Notes under the pieces: generated by a model
Database searches by the model: none
What the model was told of the DNA's origin: nothing
Seen by the model: only the letters and a program-made list of their open reading frames with translations
Program-made: the position numbers and the translations under genes
From: an uncultured Acidimicrobiales bacterium
GTDB lineage: Bacteria > Actinomycetota > Acidimicrobiia > Acidimicrobiales > Bin134
Reading direction: 5' to 3'
Assembly (NCBI GenBank): GCA_951813555.1
Contig: OX638344.1
Coordinates: forward strand, 1,240,001 to 1,304,000
DNA length: 64,000 nt
Shown: positions 55,082 to 62,825 of the stretch, one piece after another
How positions within the stretch are numbered: position 1 is the stretch's first letter
How the letters are laid out: each line of letters opens with the position of its first letter

Positions 55082-55656
55082 GAGGCCTCCCCGTCTTGGA
55101 TTGGGGATGGGCCATGGCCCGCGCCGAACTCGGAGGTGCGCTGCAACACGGTGCGAAGCCGCTGTCGGGCTCGATGGAGTCGGACCTTGGCCGCTGAGGT
55201 GGTGATGCCCAATTCGGCGGCGATCTCGCTGTGGGAGAGATCGTGCAGATCGCGCAGCACCACCACTTGGCGCAGACGCTCGGGCAGCGACCGGACTGCC
55301 CGGTCGATGTTGTGGCGCAGAACAGCCGCCTCAGCCCGCAGGCTCGGATCCTGCTCAGGACGGAGGTCGACAATGGGGGTGTCGCTGCTCAGCTCCTCGG
55401 TGCGCTGGCGGGTTCGGCGGCTCAAATGAGTTGAAGCGCAGTTGCTGGTGATGCGGTACATCCAGGTGGAGAAGCTGGAATCACCCCGGAAGCGGCGGAT
55501 CGCCCGGTAGGCCCGGACGTAGGCATCTTGCACCACGTCTCCCGCGTCATCCCGGTTGCCGGTGAGTCGGTAGGCCAGGGCGTAGGTGTCTCGGTAGGTG
55601 GACCGAACCAGCTCGTTGAACGCATCTCTGTCGCCGCGACGGGCGGCTTCCACCAA
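55078..55656 (-). CDS. ECF-type RNA polymerase sigma factor
   Basis: A 192-residue group 4 sigma factor. Region 2: DAFNELVRSTYRDTYALAYRLTGNRDDAGDVVQDAYVRAYRAIRRFRG; region 4: LPERLRQVVVLRDLHDLSHSEIAAELGITTSAAKVRLHRARQRLR. Starts with TTG 55656 or GTG 55653; an in-frame stop lies shortly upstream, so no ATG is available. It lies between tRNA-Met and tRNA-Trp, where many actinobacteria have rpmG. Target regulon not visible here. Confidence 0.9.
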   Translation of the reverse strand: MVEAARRGDRDAFNELVRSTYRDTYALAYRLTGNRDDAGDVVQDAYVRAYRAIRRFRGDSSFSTWMYRITSNCASTHLSRRTRQRTEELSSDTPIVDLRPEQDPSLRAEAAVLRHNIDRAVRSLPERLRQVVVLRDLHDLSHSEIAAELGITTSAAKVRLHRARQRLRTVLQRTSEFGAGHGPSPIQDGEAS

Positions 55657-55813
55657 CTCGGCGTCTTCGGAAATCGGCTGGCGAGATGCTGCAGGTTCGA
55701 TGAGGCCAGCCTATAGCCGCCTCGCCGCGGGCCGAAAGGGTGGTTGGTAGAGGGGTGTCTTCTGGGGTTGGCAACGCTTGAGGATTCAAAGCGGATTGGA
55801 TAGAGGCCATCGG

Positions 55814-55890
55814 TGGTAGCGGCGGCCAGACTCGAACTGGCGACCTCTCGATTATGAGTCGAGCGCTCTTACCAACTGAGCTACGCCGCC
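55814..55890 (-). tRNA. tRNA-Met (CAU anticodon, elongator type)
   Basis: A 77-base gene including an encoded CCA end. Acceptor GGCGGCG/CGCCGCT with a G1-U72 wobble, anticodon stem GACTC..ATCGAG-type with CAT, T arm GCCAGTTCGAGTCTGGC. It lacks the three G-C pairs of initiators. A tRNA-Ile2 (modified CAU) cannot be excluded. Confidence 0.93.
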
Positions 55891-55932
55891 CCGGAGCCTC
55901 CTGAGCGGCGGAAAGCCGCCTTAGAGACCCTG

Positions 55933-56005
55933 AGCCTCCTGAGAGAATCGAACTCTCGACCTTTTCCTTACCATGGAAACGCTCTGCCGACTGAGCTAAG
56001 GAGGC
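55933..56005 (-). tRNA. tRNA-Thr (GGU anticodon)
   Basis: A 73-base cloverleaf: acceptor GCCTCCT/AGGAGGC, D arm AGCTCAGTCGGCAGAGC, anticodon stem TTTCC/GGAAA with loop ATGGTAA, T arm GAGAGTTCGATTCTCTC. No encoded CCA. Paired with tRNA-Met as in many actinobacteria. Confidence 0.95.
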
Positions 56006-56095
56006 GGGCTGGGGACTGTACCCCTCTGAGAGGCAAATACTGCCACTTTGTGCCTCCAGCGGGAAAACCGGTTTGGGGCAATCTTGGGCAGTACG

Positions 56096-56617
56096 GTGCA
56101 GCCGGTGGCCATTCGAGCGGCGAGGTTGTCTGATGCCGAAGGCATTAGGGAGATTTACAACTACGAGGTGCTGAACGGGACGAGCACTTTCGACATCGAG
56201 CGTCGATCGTTGGCGGCGCAGCAATCCTGGTTGAGGGATCGCAGCGGCGTCCACGCGGTTCTGGTGGCCACGCCTGACGAAGACGACGACTCAGTGATCG
56301 GATATGCCTCCCTGTCTCCCTTCCACACTCGGCCGGCTTACAACACCACGGTGGAGAACTCGGTGTACGTCCATGTCGACCACCGGGGCCAGGGCATCGG
56401 CCGAGCTCTGCTGGTTGAGATCATCGGGCTCGCCCAGAGCCACGGCTTTCACACCGTGATCGCCCGCATTTCAGGCAAGAACGAGGCATCGGTAGCCGTC
56501 CACCAATCCGCAGGCTTCGAAGTGGCCGGCGTCGAACGCGAAGTAGGCCGCAAGTTCGGCCGCTGGCTAGACGTAACAGTGATGCAGCTCATGCTGCGAG
56601 ATTGGAGTGGGCCCTAG
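56096..56617 (+). CDS. GNAT acetyltransferase, phosphinothricin acetyltransferase-like
   Basis: About 173 residues. VAIRAARLSDAEGIREIYNYEVLNGTSTFD, YASLSPFHTRPAYNTTVENSVYVHVDHRGQGIGRALL and GFEVAGVEREVGRKFGRWLDVTVMQLML are characteristic of the PAT/Bar-MddA branch, which acetylates phosphinothricin, methionine sulfone or related amines. Physiological substrate unknown. Start uncertain: GTG 56096 or 56105. Its 3' end overlaps the convergent HNH gene by 29 bases. Confidence 0.87.
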   Translation: MQPVAIRAARLSDAEGIREIYNYEVLNGTSTFDIERRSLAAQQSWLRDRSGVHAVLVATPDEDDDSVIGYASLSPFHTRPAYNTTVENSVYVHVDHRGQGIGRALLVEIIGLAQSHGFHTVIARISGKNEASVAVHQSAGFEVAGVEREVGRKFGRWLDVTVMQLMLRDWSGP

Positions 56618-57863
56618 CTTGGGTTGTGGGCTTCCCCCCTGAGGGTGGATTGGCGGCTTCTGCGGTTGGGGGAGATAGCCCGCAGCGAGCCTGCTCCGAA
56701 AGGGGGTCGGAATAAGGCGCCGGCGGCGGTCTGAGTTCGTAGGCGCCGTTTCGGTTTCGGTGGACTGTCCAGCCGTCGTCGTGGATGTTGTGGTGACAGC
56801 TCTTGCAGACCAGAACGAGGTTGTCGATGTCGGTGCGGCCGCCCGTCAGCCATTCTTCGATGTGATGGGCTTCGCACCATACGGCTGATCGTCCGCATCC
56901 GATGCAGTGCTTGTCGCGGATGATCAGCGCAGCCCGCTGGGCTTCGGTGGCCAGGCGGTGTTTGCGCCCCACCCACAATTCCTGGTTCTTGGTGTCGAAC
57001 AACGAGGGCACGATGTCGGCGTTGCAGGCCAGCCGCAGAGCCTCAGACACCGGCAGGGGCGTGCCATCGAGCAGGCGGGCATCGGCCAGCCTTTGATTCA
57101 ACACGTCCCAGTCGGCGGTCACAACCAGGGTGGTGCCCTGGGGCTTGCGGTCGCCGGTGTCGGCACAGACCAAGTGTTCGAGCGCGTCGGCCATACGCTG
57201 GTCAAACGCGGTCTGGTCGCCGGCTTTGCTGTCGTTTCGCTGGCGGCGCACCTCATCGGCCAGCGCAGCCTCCATACGATTCCCAGCAACCGGATCGAAC
57301 CGCCCGTTCACAACGAACATACCGTCGTCAGGAGACTTGAAGAAACTAAACGAACGCCGCTCCCGCTGCTTGGCCATCAACGACTTACCGTCATCGCCCG
57401 ACTGCTCATGCTGATGGTCGCGCAACGTCCGGGAGAAAGTTCCGAAATCCTCCCGGCGGGCCGCCTCCACCAACACCGCCTCGTCGACCGGCCCCTGAGA
57501 AGCAGCCTTGGCGATCTGCTTGGCATGGGCCTCGGGAATCTCCCCAGCGCCCAGCGCATCTAAAGTCTCGGGAACCTGGGAAAGCTGAGAAGCCGCCTCC
57601 ACCTCACGGCGGGCCTGCTGCTTAGAAGCCTGAAGCTCCTCCAACACCACCCGGCGAGCCAAACCCTCGCCTCCCCGGCAGGAATACTCAGCCAGCGTCT
57701 CCGTCTTCATCGCCGCCAGCCGAGCCTCGGCCCTTTTGATCACACCCAGCCGCCCCCGCAGCTCCGACAGCGACAGCCCGGCCACGTCAACCGCCTCCGG
57801 CCAAACCGGCCCACAAGGCCCAAAACCAGCCCGTTTCCCCTGTTCAAAGGGCCTAAACTCCAT
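56589..57863 (-). CDS. DUF222 / HNH endonuclease-signature protein (13E12 family)
   Basis: A 424-residue protein of the multicopy actinobacterial 13E12 group. The N-terminal DUF222 region (LSELRGRLGVIKRAEARLAAMK.., IPEAHAKQIAKAA) is followed by a C-terminal HNH nuclease (CIGCGRSAVWCEAHHIEEWLTGGRTDIDNLVLVCKSCHHNIHDDGW) with zinc Cys pairs and HH catalytic pair intact. ATG 57863 is preferred (MEFRPFEQGKRAG). Role unknown; members are often linked to repeats or mobile DNA. Confidence 0.9.
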   Translation of the reverse strand: MEFRPFEQGKRAGFGPCGPVWPEAVDVAGLSLSELRGRLGVIKRAEARLAAMKTETLAEYSCRGGEGLARRVVLEELQASKQQARREVEAASQLSQVPETLDALGAGEIPEAHAKQIAKAASQGPVDEAVLVEAARREDFGTFSRTLRDHQHEQSGDDGKSLMAKQRERRSFSFFKSPDDGMFVVNGRFDPVAGNRMEAALADEVRRQRNDSKAGDQTAFDQRMADALEHLVCADTGDRKPQGTTLVVTADWDVLNQRLADARLLDGTPLPVSEALRLACNADIVPSLFDTKNQELWVGRKHRLATEAQRAALIIRDKHCIGCGRSAVWCEAHHIEEWLTGGRTDIDNLVLVCKSCHHNIHDDGWTVHRNRNGAYELRPPPAPYSDPLSEQARCGLSPPTAEAANPPSGGKPTTQARAHSNLAA

Positions 57864-57870
57864 ACATACA

Positions 57871-57876
57871 AGTATA
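57871..57876 (-). promoter_or_regulatory. -10 element for a leaderless DUF222-HNH transcript
   Basis: TATACT on the minus strand ends 7 bases before the ATG at 57863, the spacing expected if transcription starts at the start codon. Upstream TTGTCA is too close for a -35. No Shine-Dalgarno sequence is present. Confidence 0.4.
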
Positions 57877-57947
57877 CCGACCCCTGTGACAACATCTATC
57901 CGATTGAAGTTGTGGCCCGTTCCCATTGGCCGCTCGGGCGCCTGTGA

Positions 57948-58157
57948 TTATTGGGCTGTGACTGTTTCGTAGATGCCTTTGGCTAGGCCGGCGAACACGA
58001 TTTCTTGGAAGGCGGGGTCGTTGAGACAGCGTTTGACGATTTCGTCGTTGTCGGCCATGCGGTCGATTATCAGCTTGGGCAGCTCTTGACGAATGGCGAG
58101 CTCGAACTTCTCGAAGGGGTTGGCTGTGGCGGTCTGGCTGATGTTCTCGTCGTTCAC
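57948..58157 (-). CDS. Small protein resembling the C-terminal tail of type I restriction subunit HsdR
   Basis: 69 residues: FEKFELAIRQELPKLIIDRMADNDEIVKRCLNDPAFQEIVFAGLAKGIYETV. The pattern of an acidic helix with LIIDRM.DN.EI and NDPAFQE is like the extreme C-terminus of some HsdR proteins, so this may be a 3' relic of a lost type I restriction gene or a stand-alone paralogue. No ATPase or nuclease motif is present. Function unassigned. Confidence 0.5.
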   Translation of the reverse strand: MNDENISQTATANPFEKFELAIRQELPKLIIDRMADNDEIVKRCLNDPAFQEIVFAGLAKGIYETVTAQ

Positions 58158-58263
58158 GCCGTCTTCTTGTATCTGTTCAAGGAACAGCCGGTCTGATTCG
58201 TTGAATGCTGTGCCGTAAACTGCATTCCGCGCGGTCAGCCTGCTTGGGTTCGGGTGGTTGTTG

Positions 58264-58345
58264 TGGGCCGGGGAGGATTTGAACCTCCGAAGGCTATGCC
58301 GACGGGTTTACAGCCCGTTCCCTTTGGCCACTCGGGCACCGACCC
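58264..58345 (-). tRNA. tRNA-Tyr (GUA anticodon)
   Basis: An 82-base class II tRNA with a long variable arm. Acceptor GGGTCGG/CCGGCCC, anticodon stem ACGGGC..ACCCGT with GTA, T arm GGAGGTTCAAATCCTCC. No encoded CCA. Flanked by apparent gene relics on both sides. Confidence 0.95.
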
Positions 58346-58466
58346 AACGAGGAACAACCCTACCGGCCCGCGTCATGGCTTCCCCACTCATTACGGAGAC
58401 GATGCTAATTGGTCGCCACATACCGAATTAGGCGATCGGACTGCCTTGAGGCCCTGTGGTTAGGAC

Positions 58467-59147
58467 CTACAAATCGAAATCAGGCGGGTCTACAACCCAT
58501 CCAGCCTCTCGTAGGGTGTCGGCGGCATCTTCCTGATTCCTGCGTACCGCCGCCTTCACCTGGATGGCCTCCCAATGGGCTCTGTGATCTTTGACCACTT
58601 GCTCCCAGCCAGGGCGGGGATCGACCATTTCTTCTGTGACCATGAACTCCACGAGGTCCTCCAGAGTTGGCCGGAAGCGCTTGCCCCCTACCGGAAAGTG
58701 GAGATCTCGGAGTTTGCGGGTCTTGCGCTCATCGCCAAGGTAGACCGCATCTAGATCGTCACGCCGACCAGCTACGTGAAGGTGAGCGCCTGGAAACTGG
58801 TTGCCGGGGTTGCGGGCATAGTCAATGCCAACGATCAGTTGGTCGTCTGCCATGTCTTGCGATGTGTAGAGGCTCATGGTGGTCTGCGTCATAGTTAGGT
58901 AGACGCCTTCGGGATCGGGCTCATATGAGTGCAGCAAGTAGAGGAAGACGACAGCGTCCTTCTTAGTGGGGGTAATCGGAATCGGCAGCGAGATCTAGCG
59001 TTTCTTGGAGACCCCTGCCCCGATGATGCCGTATCCGGTAGCAGTCTTGAGGGACGAGACGCGAATGCCGTCAGTGACCGTCCTATTCAGCAGATCCGAA
59101 ATGTCATCGGCAAAAAGGCGCGCCTGTCGTTCAAGGCTTTCTGCCAT
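58467..59147 (-). pseudogene. Actinobacterial protein of unknown function interrupted by an in-frame TAG
   Basis: One reading frame runs from ATG 59147 to 58467 (226 codons) with a single TAG at 58997-58995. The first part is 50 codons (MAESLERQARLFADDISDLL..GAGVSKKR) and the rest continues ISLPIPITPTKK..GVYLTMTQTT and, further on, GAHLHVAG..LHFPVGGKRFRPTLEDLVEFMV. The middle has a faint look of the MrcB-like N-terminal (DUF3578) region of defence proteins (GVYLTMTQ), but this is weak. Both halves look protein-like, so the options are a pseudogene, stop readthrough, or independent re-initiation at TTG 58937. The preceding 62-residue gene is probably its partner. Confidence 0.6.
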
Positions 59148-59165
59148 CTCCAGGATCGACGACGT

Positions 59166-59354
59166 TTAGCCGCGGCCGAGACCTACGACGGAAAACCATG
59201 TCCGTCGAAGCTTCTCCGACTCGAATCTGCCCAGTTGTGCTTGGCGGCGTAGCTCTTCCAGCTCAACCCCGGCGTCTTGCAGAGTCGCCTCAATCAGCAC
59301 ATCAAGCTCCTCGTCGGTGATGTGATGTACTTCGGTTTCGGGCATGGACGTCAT
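59166..59354 (-). CDS. Small acidic protein, probable partner of the downstream gene
   Basis: 62 residues: MTSMPETEVHHITDEELDVLIEATLQDAGVELEELRRQAQLGRFESEKLRRTWFSVVGLGRG, read in short blocks. ATG 59354 follows AAGGAGAG. It is predicted helical with no membrane segment. Small proteins of this look often sit just upstream of a larger gene in actinobacteria, suggesting a two-gene module with the interrupted frame 18 bases downstream. Function unknown. Confidence 0.6.
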   Translation of the reverse strand: MTSMPETEVHHITDEELDVLIEATLQDAGVELEELRRQAQLGRFESEKLRRTWFSVVGLGRG

Positions 59355-59471
59355 GGCCGTCTCTCCTTGGCGACGCTGTACAGACATGGTACCGGAACAG
59401 GTGACTGTTTCTCAGGTTGTCATCAGGTGCTGACATGAATATCGCCATTACAGGTGCGGTAGGTTCGGGTG

Positions 59472-59960
59472 ATGCCGACATTTGATGTTTCTTCTGAGCT
59501 GGACATGCAGGAGGTCCGCAATGCGGTGGACCAGGCGGCTCGGGAGATCCACAGCCGATATGACTTCAAGAACACGGGTAGCGAGGTAGAGCTGGGCGAC
59601 GGGGTGATTTCGCTGCGGTCATCCAGCGAGGACCGGCTGGCCGCGGCCCGACAGGTCCTGGAGGAGAAGTTGGTGCGGCGCAAGGTTTCGCTGAAGGGGG
59701 TGACCTACGGGGCGGTGGCCGACGCGGCCGGGGGGTCGGTTCGACAGGAGGCGGCGCTGGCTGCGGGCATCTCGGCGGACAAGGCCCGGGAGCTGAACAA
59801 GTTCATAAAGAACCTGGGCATGAAGGGCGTGTCGTCGCAGACCCAGGGTGGCCAGCTCCGGGTGAGCGGCAAGAAACGGGACATGCTCCAAGAGGTGATT
59901 GCCGCCCTCAAAGAAGCCGACTTCGCCATTCCCCTCCAGTTCGGGAACTTCCGGGACTGA
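59472..59960 (+). CDS. yajQ: YajQ family nucleotide-binding protein
   Basis: A 162-residue UPF0234 protein: MPTFDVSSELDMQEVRNAVDQAAREIHSRYDFKNT, and the C-terminal AIPLQFGNFRD. Family members bind tRNA or nucleotides and, in Xanthomonas, cyclic di-GMP. TAGGTT 6 bases before the ATG could be the -10 of a leaderless transcript. Tail-to-tail with the next gene. Confidence 0.95.
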   Translation: MPTFDVSSELDMQEVRNAVDQAAREIHSRYDFKNTGSEVELGDGVISLRSSSEDRLAAARQVLEEKLVRRKVSLKGVTYGAVADAAGGSVRQEAALAAGISADKARELNKFIKNLGMKGVSSQTQGGQLRVSGKKRDMLQEVIAALKEADFAIPLQFGNFRD

Positions 59961-59967
59961 CCAGCGC

Positions 59968-61710
59968 TCACTGGGCAGGCAGGTAGTGGAAGCCTCTTCC
60001 CCGGCCTGCGTCTGAGCTCGGCAGGAGCTGACCTTGCTGCGCTAGCTCCTTCAGCCGATTTGTGGCGGTGGCGGCCGATACCCCGGCCAACTCGCGATAC
60101 TCGGCAGAGGAGATCCGCCCGCGCTCGCGGGCCCAAGCCAGCGCCCACTCACCGGACTCGGCACCGGATTGCAGGCCTAGGGCTGCTTTTGCCTGCGGGC
60201 TGAGCTGCCAGGCAGCAGGAGTGTCGTGGGGCACGGCGATGGGTGCTAGCAAAGGTGCCACTGGCGTGGCCAGCCTGTATTCGGCCACCCGTCGCAGCGC
60301 TGCTTCGGTGTCGCCCCGAGAGCGTTGCAGCAGCGGAGCACAGGATTCACTGGTGAGGAACGGCGATTGCGGCTGCGCCCCCCGCCAGACGAGCAGAGCG
60401 GCGTCTACATCGTCACGGCCTCGCGGTGGTTCGAGGTCAGTGAAGAGCCTGTACCAGCTTTCATTCACCGGTTGCCCGTAGAGGTCTATGCGGACGGCCG
60501 GGTCGGGCAGGGTTGTGATGGCAGGGGGCCGACTGCCGATGCGGATCATCTCCGCGAACATCATGTCCACCCCGATGCCCTCCTGTTCCACGAGACCGAT
60601 CAGCCGCAATGCGTTCATCAGGGTTCGGTAGCGGGGCACGGAGTGGTGGGTAATGATGTTGCTCTCGGTGATGCCACCGATGAGCCCGCCAGGCGAGGTG
60701 ACGCGGAGATGATTGCCGACATGTTCCACCACCGTGGGGCCCGGCAAGCTCCACTCCCGGTGGCAGACCGCATTCAATAGCGCCTCCCGCAGCGACCGCC
60801 GAGGGATGGCCCACACCTTGTGGACCTGAAGCCCGATAGTGACCTCTGTCACGAAATTGTGATCGTTGGCCCTTGCCTCGACTGTCAGAGCCTCTTCCAG
60901 CAGCGAGCGGCCACCCTCCAAAATCCGCACGATGGAAGGCCCACCGGGAACGTGCCGGTACGAGTAGTCGATGGCCGGTTGCCGACGCACCGCAAGCAGC
61001 ATCTCGCCTGCCTTGTTCAGATGCTCGCCGTCCTTTGCGACGAGTCCGAGCCTGCCCAGGAGGTCGCGCATGGGGAGTTCCGCTTTGGGGGAATCGTTGT
61101 CTGACAGCCGGCCTCGAAGCGTCTCCATGGCAGAGGGTGCGATCGAGTGGATAAGCGTCTGCGACGGCATGTTCGAAGGGTCGGCCGCAAGGTTGGCGAA
61201 CAGCGCTCCCATGAGCTCGGTCCTTGTGGCCGGCACGCATCTGGCATCTACCCGGTGCTGGTATGTTCCCCGGTATGGCACCGGCTCTAGGGCTTGGGGC
61301 ACTTCGATAATCAGAAGCTCTGCACCGCCGGCAGCGACTCGATCGATCTGCACCGTCAGCTTTCGCTCGGTCAGGTCGTAGATCCGACTCCTCAGCCACT
61401 GCGGATCGGTTTCCGCTCCGATGATCCGGCCAGTCTTGTCGTCTACGCCAACTACCAGCGCTCCCCCTCCAGCCGAGTTGGCCATGCAGGCCGCCGCCTC
61501 GGCCAGTTTCCCTGCCGCCTCGTCGTTGTGCGGAGAGCCGGGCAGGATCGACCCGTCATCGGCTCGGCGACCAGCTTCCTCTTTGATATCGACGACGGCT
61601 GACTCCAACTCGTCCGCCGAGGTGCCGTCTTCGCTCAAGGCACGCAGAACGCGCTCGATCTCTTCCCGGCGTTGCGGTTGCGGCAAGTAAGTGAAGGTTG
61701 TGCGGTCCAT
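59968..61710 (-). CDS. AlbA_2 (Schlafen-like) / ATPase / winged-helix transcriptional regulator
   Basis: A 580-residue protein. The AlbA_2 DNA-binding domain lies near residues 30-150 (VDIKEEAG..AACMANSAGGGALVVGVDDKTGRIIG). A GHKL-type ATPase-like region follows (RRSLREALLNAVCHREWS..HLRVTSPGGLIGGITESNIITHHSVPRYRTLMNALRLIGLVEQEGIGVDMMFAEM). The C-terminus carries a helix-turn-helix (ISSAEYRELAGVSAATATNRLKELAQQGQLL). Such proteins are putative transcriptional regulators. Two copies of a 28-base palindrome lie directly upstream, so autoregulation is likely. Confidence 0.82.
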   Translation of the reverse strand: MDRTTFTYLPQPQRREEIERVLRALSEDGTSADELESAVVDIKEEAGRRADDGSILPGSPHNDEAAGKLAEAAACMANSAGGGALVVGVDDKTGRIIGAETDPQWLRSRIYDLTERKLTVQIDRVAAGGAELLIIEVPQALEPVPYRGTYQHRVDARCVPATRTELMGALFANLAADPSNMPSQTLIHSIAPSAMETLRGRLSDNDSPKAELPMRDLLGRLGLVAKDGEHLNKAGEMLLAVRRQPAIDYSYRHVPGGPSIVRILEGGRSLLEEALTVEARANDHNFVTEVTIGLQVHKVWAIPRRSLREALLNAVCHREWSLPGPTVVEHVGNHLRVTSPGGLIGGITESNIITHHSVPRYRTLMNALRLIGLVEQEGIGVDMMFAEMIRIGSRPPAITTLPDPAVRIDLYGQPVNESWYRLFTDLEPPRGRDDVDAALLVWRGAQPQSPFLTSESCAPLLQRSRGDTEAALRRVAEYRLATPVAPLLAPIAVPHDTPAAWQLSPQAKAALGLQSGAESGEWALAWARERGRISSAEYRELAGVSAATATNRLKELAQQGQLLPSSDAGRGRGFHYLPAQ

Positions 61711-61723
61711 GCGCCCACCCCTG

Positions 61724-61802
61724 TTAGGGTTTTCTATCGATAAAATCCTAACATAACGCTGTTGGGTGAAATCATTAGGGTTTTCTATCGAAAAATCCCT
61801 AA
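61724..61802 (-). promoter_or_regulatory. Paired palindromic operators upstream of the AlbA_2 regulator
   Basis: Two 28-base imperfect palindromes at 61724-61751 and 61775-61802, both TTAGGGTTTT-N8-AAAA(T)CCTAA in form. They share a 17-base identical block (TTAGGGTTTTCTATCGA) and are 51 bases apart, close to five helical turns, so two dimers could bind the same face. The first copy ends 14 bases from the start codon. The stretch is A/T-rich against its surroundings. Confidence 0.75.
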
Positions 61803-61854
61803 AGCAATGCCGCTGTGCTGGTTTTTTGGGTTTTTTCGGGGGCAGGGCGGCGGC

Positions 61855-62715
61855 TTAGTACGCCTGGGGGACCCACTCGCCGGCGCGGAGGCGGCGGATG
61901 CGCTCATCGGCTGGGGGATGGGTGCTGAACAGGCTGCGGAAGCTGGCCCGGCCGGTGAGGGGGTTGACGATGTAGTGCGACGCCTGCTCTACCGGCACGT
62001 TGACCGGGATGCGCTGGGAGGCGGCGTTCAGCTTCTCCAGCGCCCGGGCCAAGGGCTCGCCGTCGCCGATCAGCCGGGCTGCGGATGCGTCGGCTTGGTA
62101 CTCCCGGGTGCGGCTGATGGCCATTTGGATCAGGCTGGCGGCAATGGGGGCCAAGATGGCGGCGATCAACACGCCGACAAGGTCCCCAATGCCCCGATCG
62201 CGGCCCCGGCCGCCGAAGAAGATCATGCCCCACACCGCGATGCGGGAGGCGAAGGTGATGGCCATGGCGATGGCCGCGGCCACCGATCCGATGAGGATAT
62301 CCCGATTGCGGATGTGGGCCAGTTCATGGGCCAACACGCCTCGGATCTCATCCCAGGTCAAGTGGTTGATGAGCCCCTCGGTGATGGCCACCGCGGCGTG
62401 CTTGGGGTTGCGTCCGGTGGCGAAGGCGTTGGGCTGGGGGTTGGGGCTCACGTACAGCTTGGGCATCGGCATCTGGGCCTTGGAGGTGAGCTCTTCCATG
62501 ATGGCGTGGTACTGAGGAAGCTGTTCTGGTGTGACCGGCACCGCCCGGGCCGAGGCGATGGCCAGCTTGTCGCTGAACCAGTAGGACCCGCCCACCACGA
62601 TCACCGCGAGGACGATGCCGATGGCCAGCCCACCACTGCCGCCCAGCAGCCCACCGACAGCCACGAACAGCGCCGCCATCAGCACCAGCAGGAGGATTGT
62701 CTTGATCGTGTTCAT
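61855..62715 (-). CDS. htpX: Membrane zinc metalloprotease HtpX
   Basis: A 286-residue M48B protease. Two N-terminal membrane helices (IKTILLLVLMAALFVAVGG and GLAIGIVLAVIVVGGSYWF), PQPNAFATGRNPKHAAVAITEGL, catalytic HELAHIRNRD and downstream glutamate in SRTREYQADASAARL. It degrades misfolded membrane proteins. ATG 62715 follows AAGGGAGTGACCC. Confidence 0.95.
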   Translation of the reverse strand: MNTIKTILLLVLMAALFVAVGGLLGGSGGLAIGIVLAVIVVGGSYWFSDKLAIASARAVPVTPEQLPQYHAIMEELTSKAQMPMPKLYVSPNPQPNAFATGRNPKHAAVAITEGLINHLTWDEIRGVLAHELAHIRNRDILIGSVAAAIAMAITFASRIAVWGMIFFGGRGRDRGIGDLVGVLIAAILAPIAASLIQMAISRTREYQADASAARLIGDGEPLARALEKLNAASQRIPVNVPVEQASHYIVNPLTGRASFRSLFSTHPPADERIRRLRAGEWVPQAY

Positions 62716-62748
62716 GCCCAGGGTCACTCCCTTTCGATCTGTTAGCAG

Positions 62749-62777
62749 GTTATCGGAGCGCAGCGAGCATGCGGCAA
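62749..62777 (-). promoter_or_regulatory. Candidate htpX promoter
   Basis: TTGCCG (62777-62772) and GATAAC (62754-62749) with a 17-base spacer on the minus strand, in the 110-base gap after the ABC permease gene. Consensus match is modest. Confidence 0.35.
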
Positions 62778-62825
62778 TGACTGGTTGGACACGGACCGCG
62801 GCACGATCTTGGCGAGACTGCTCCG

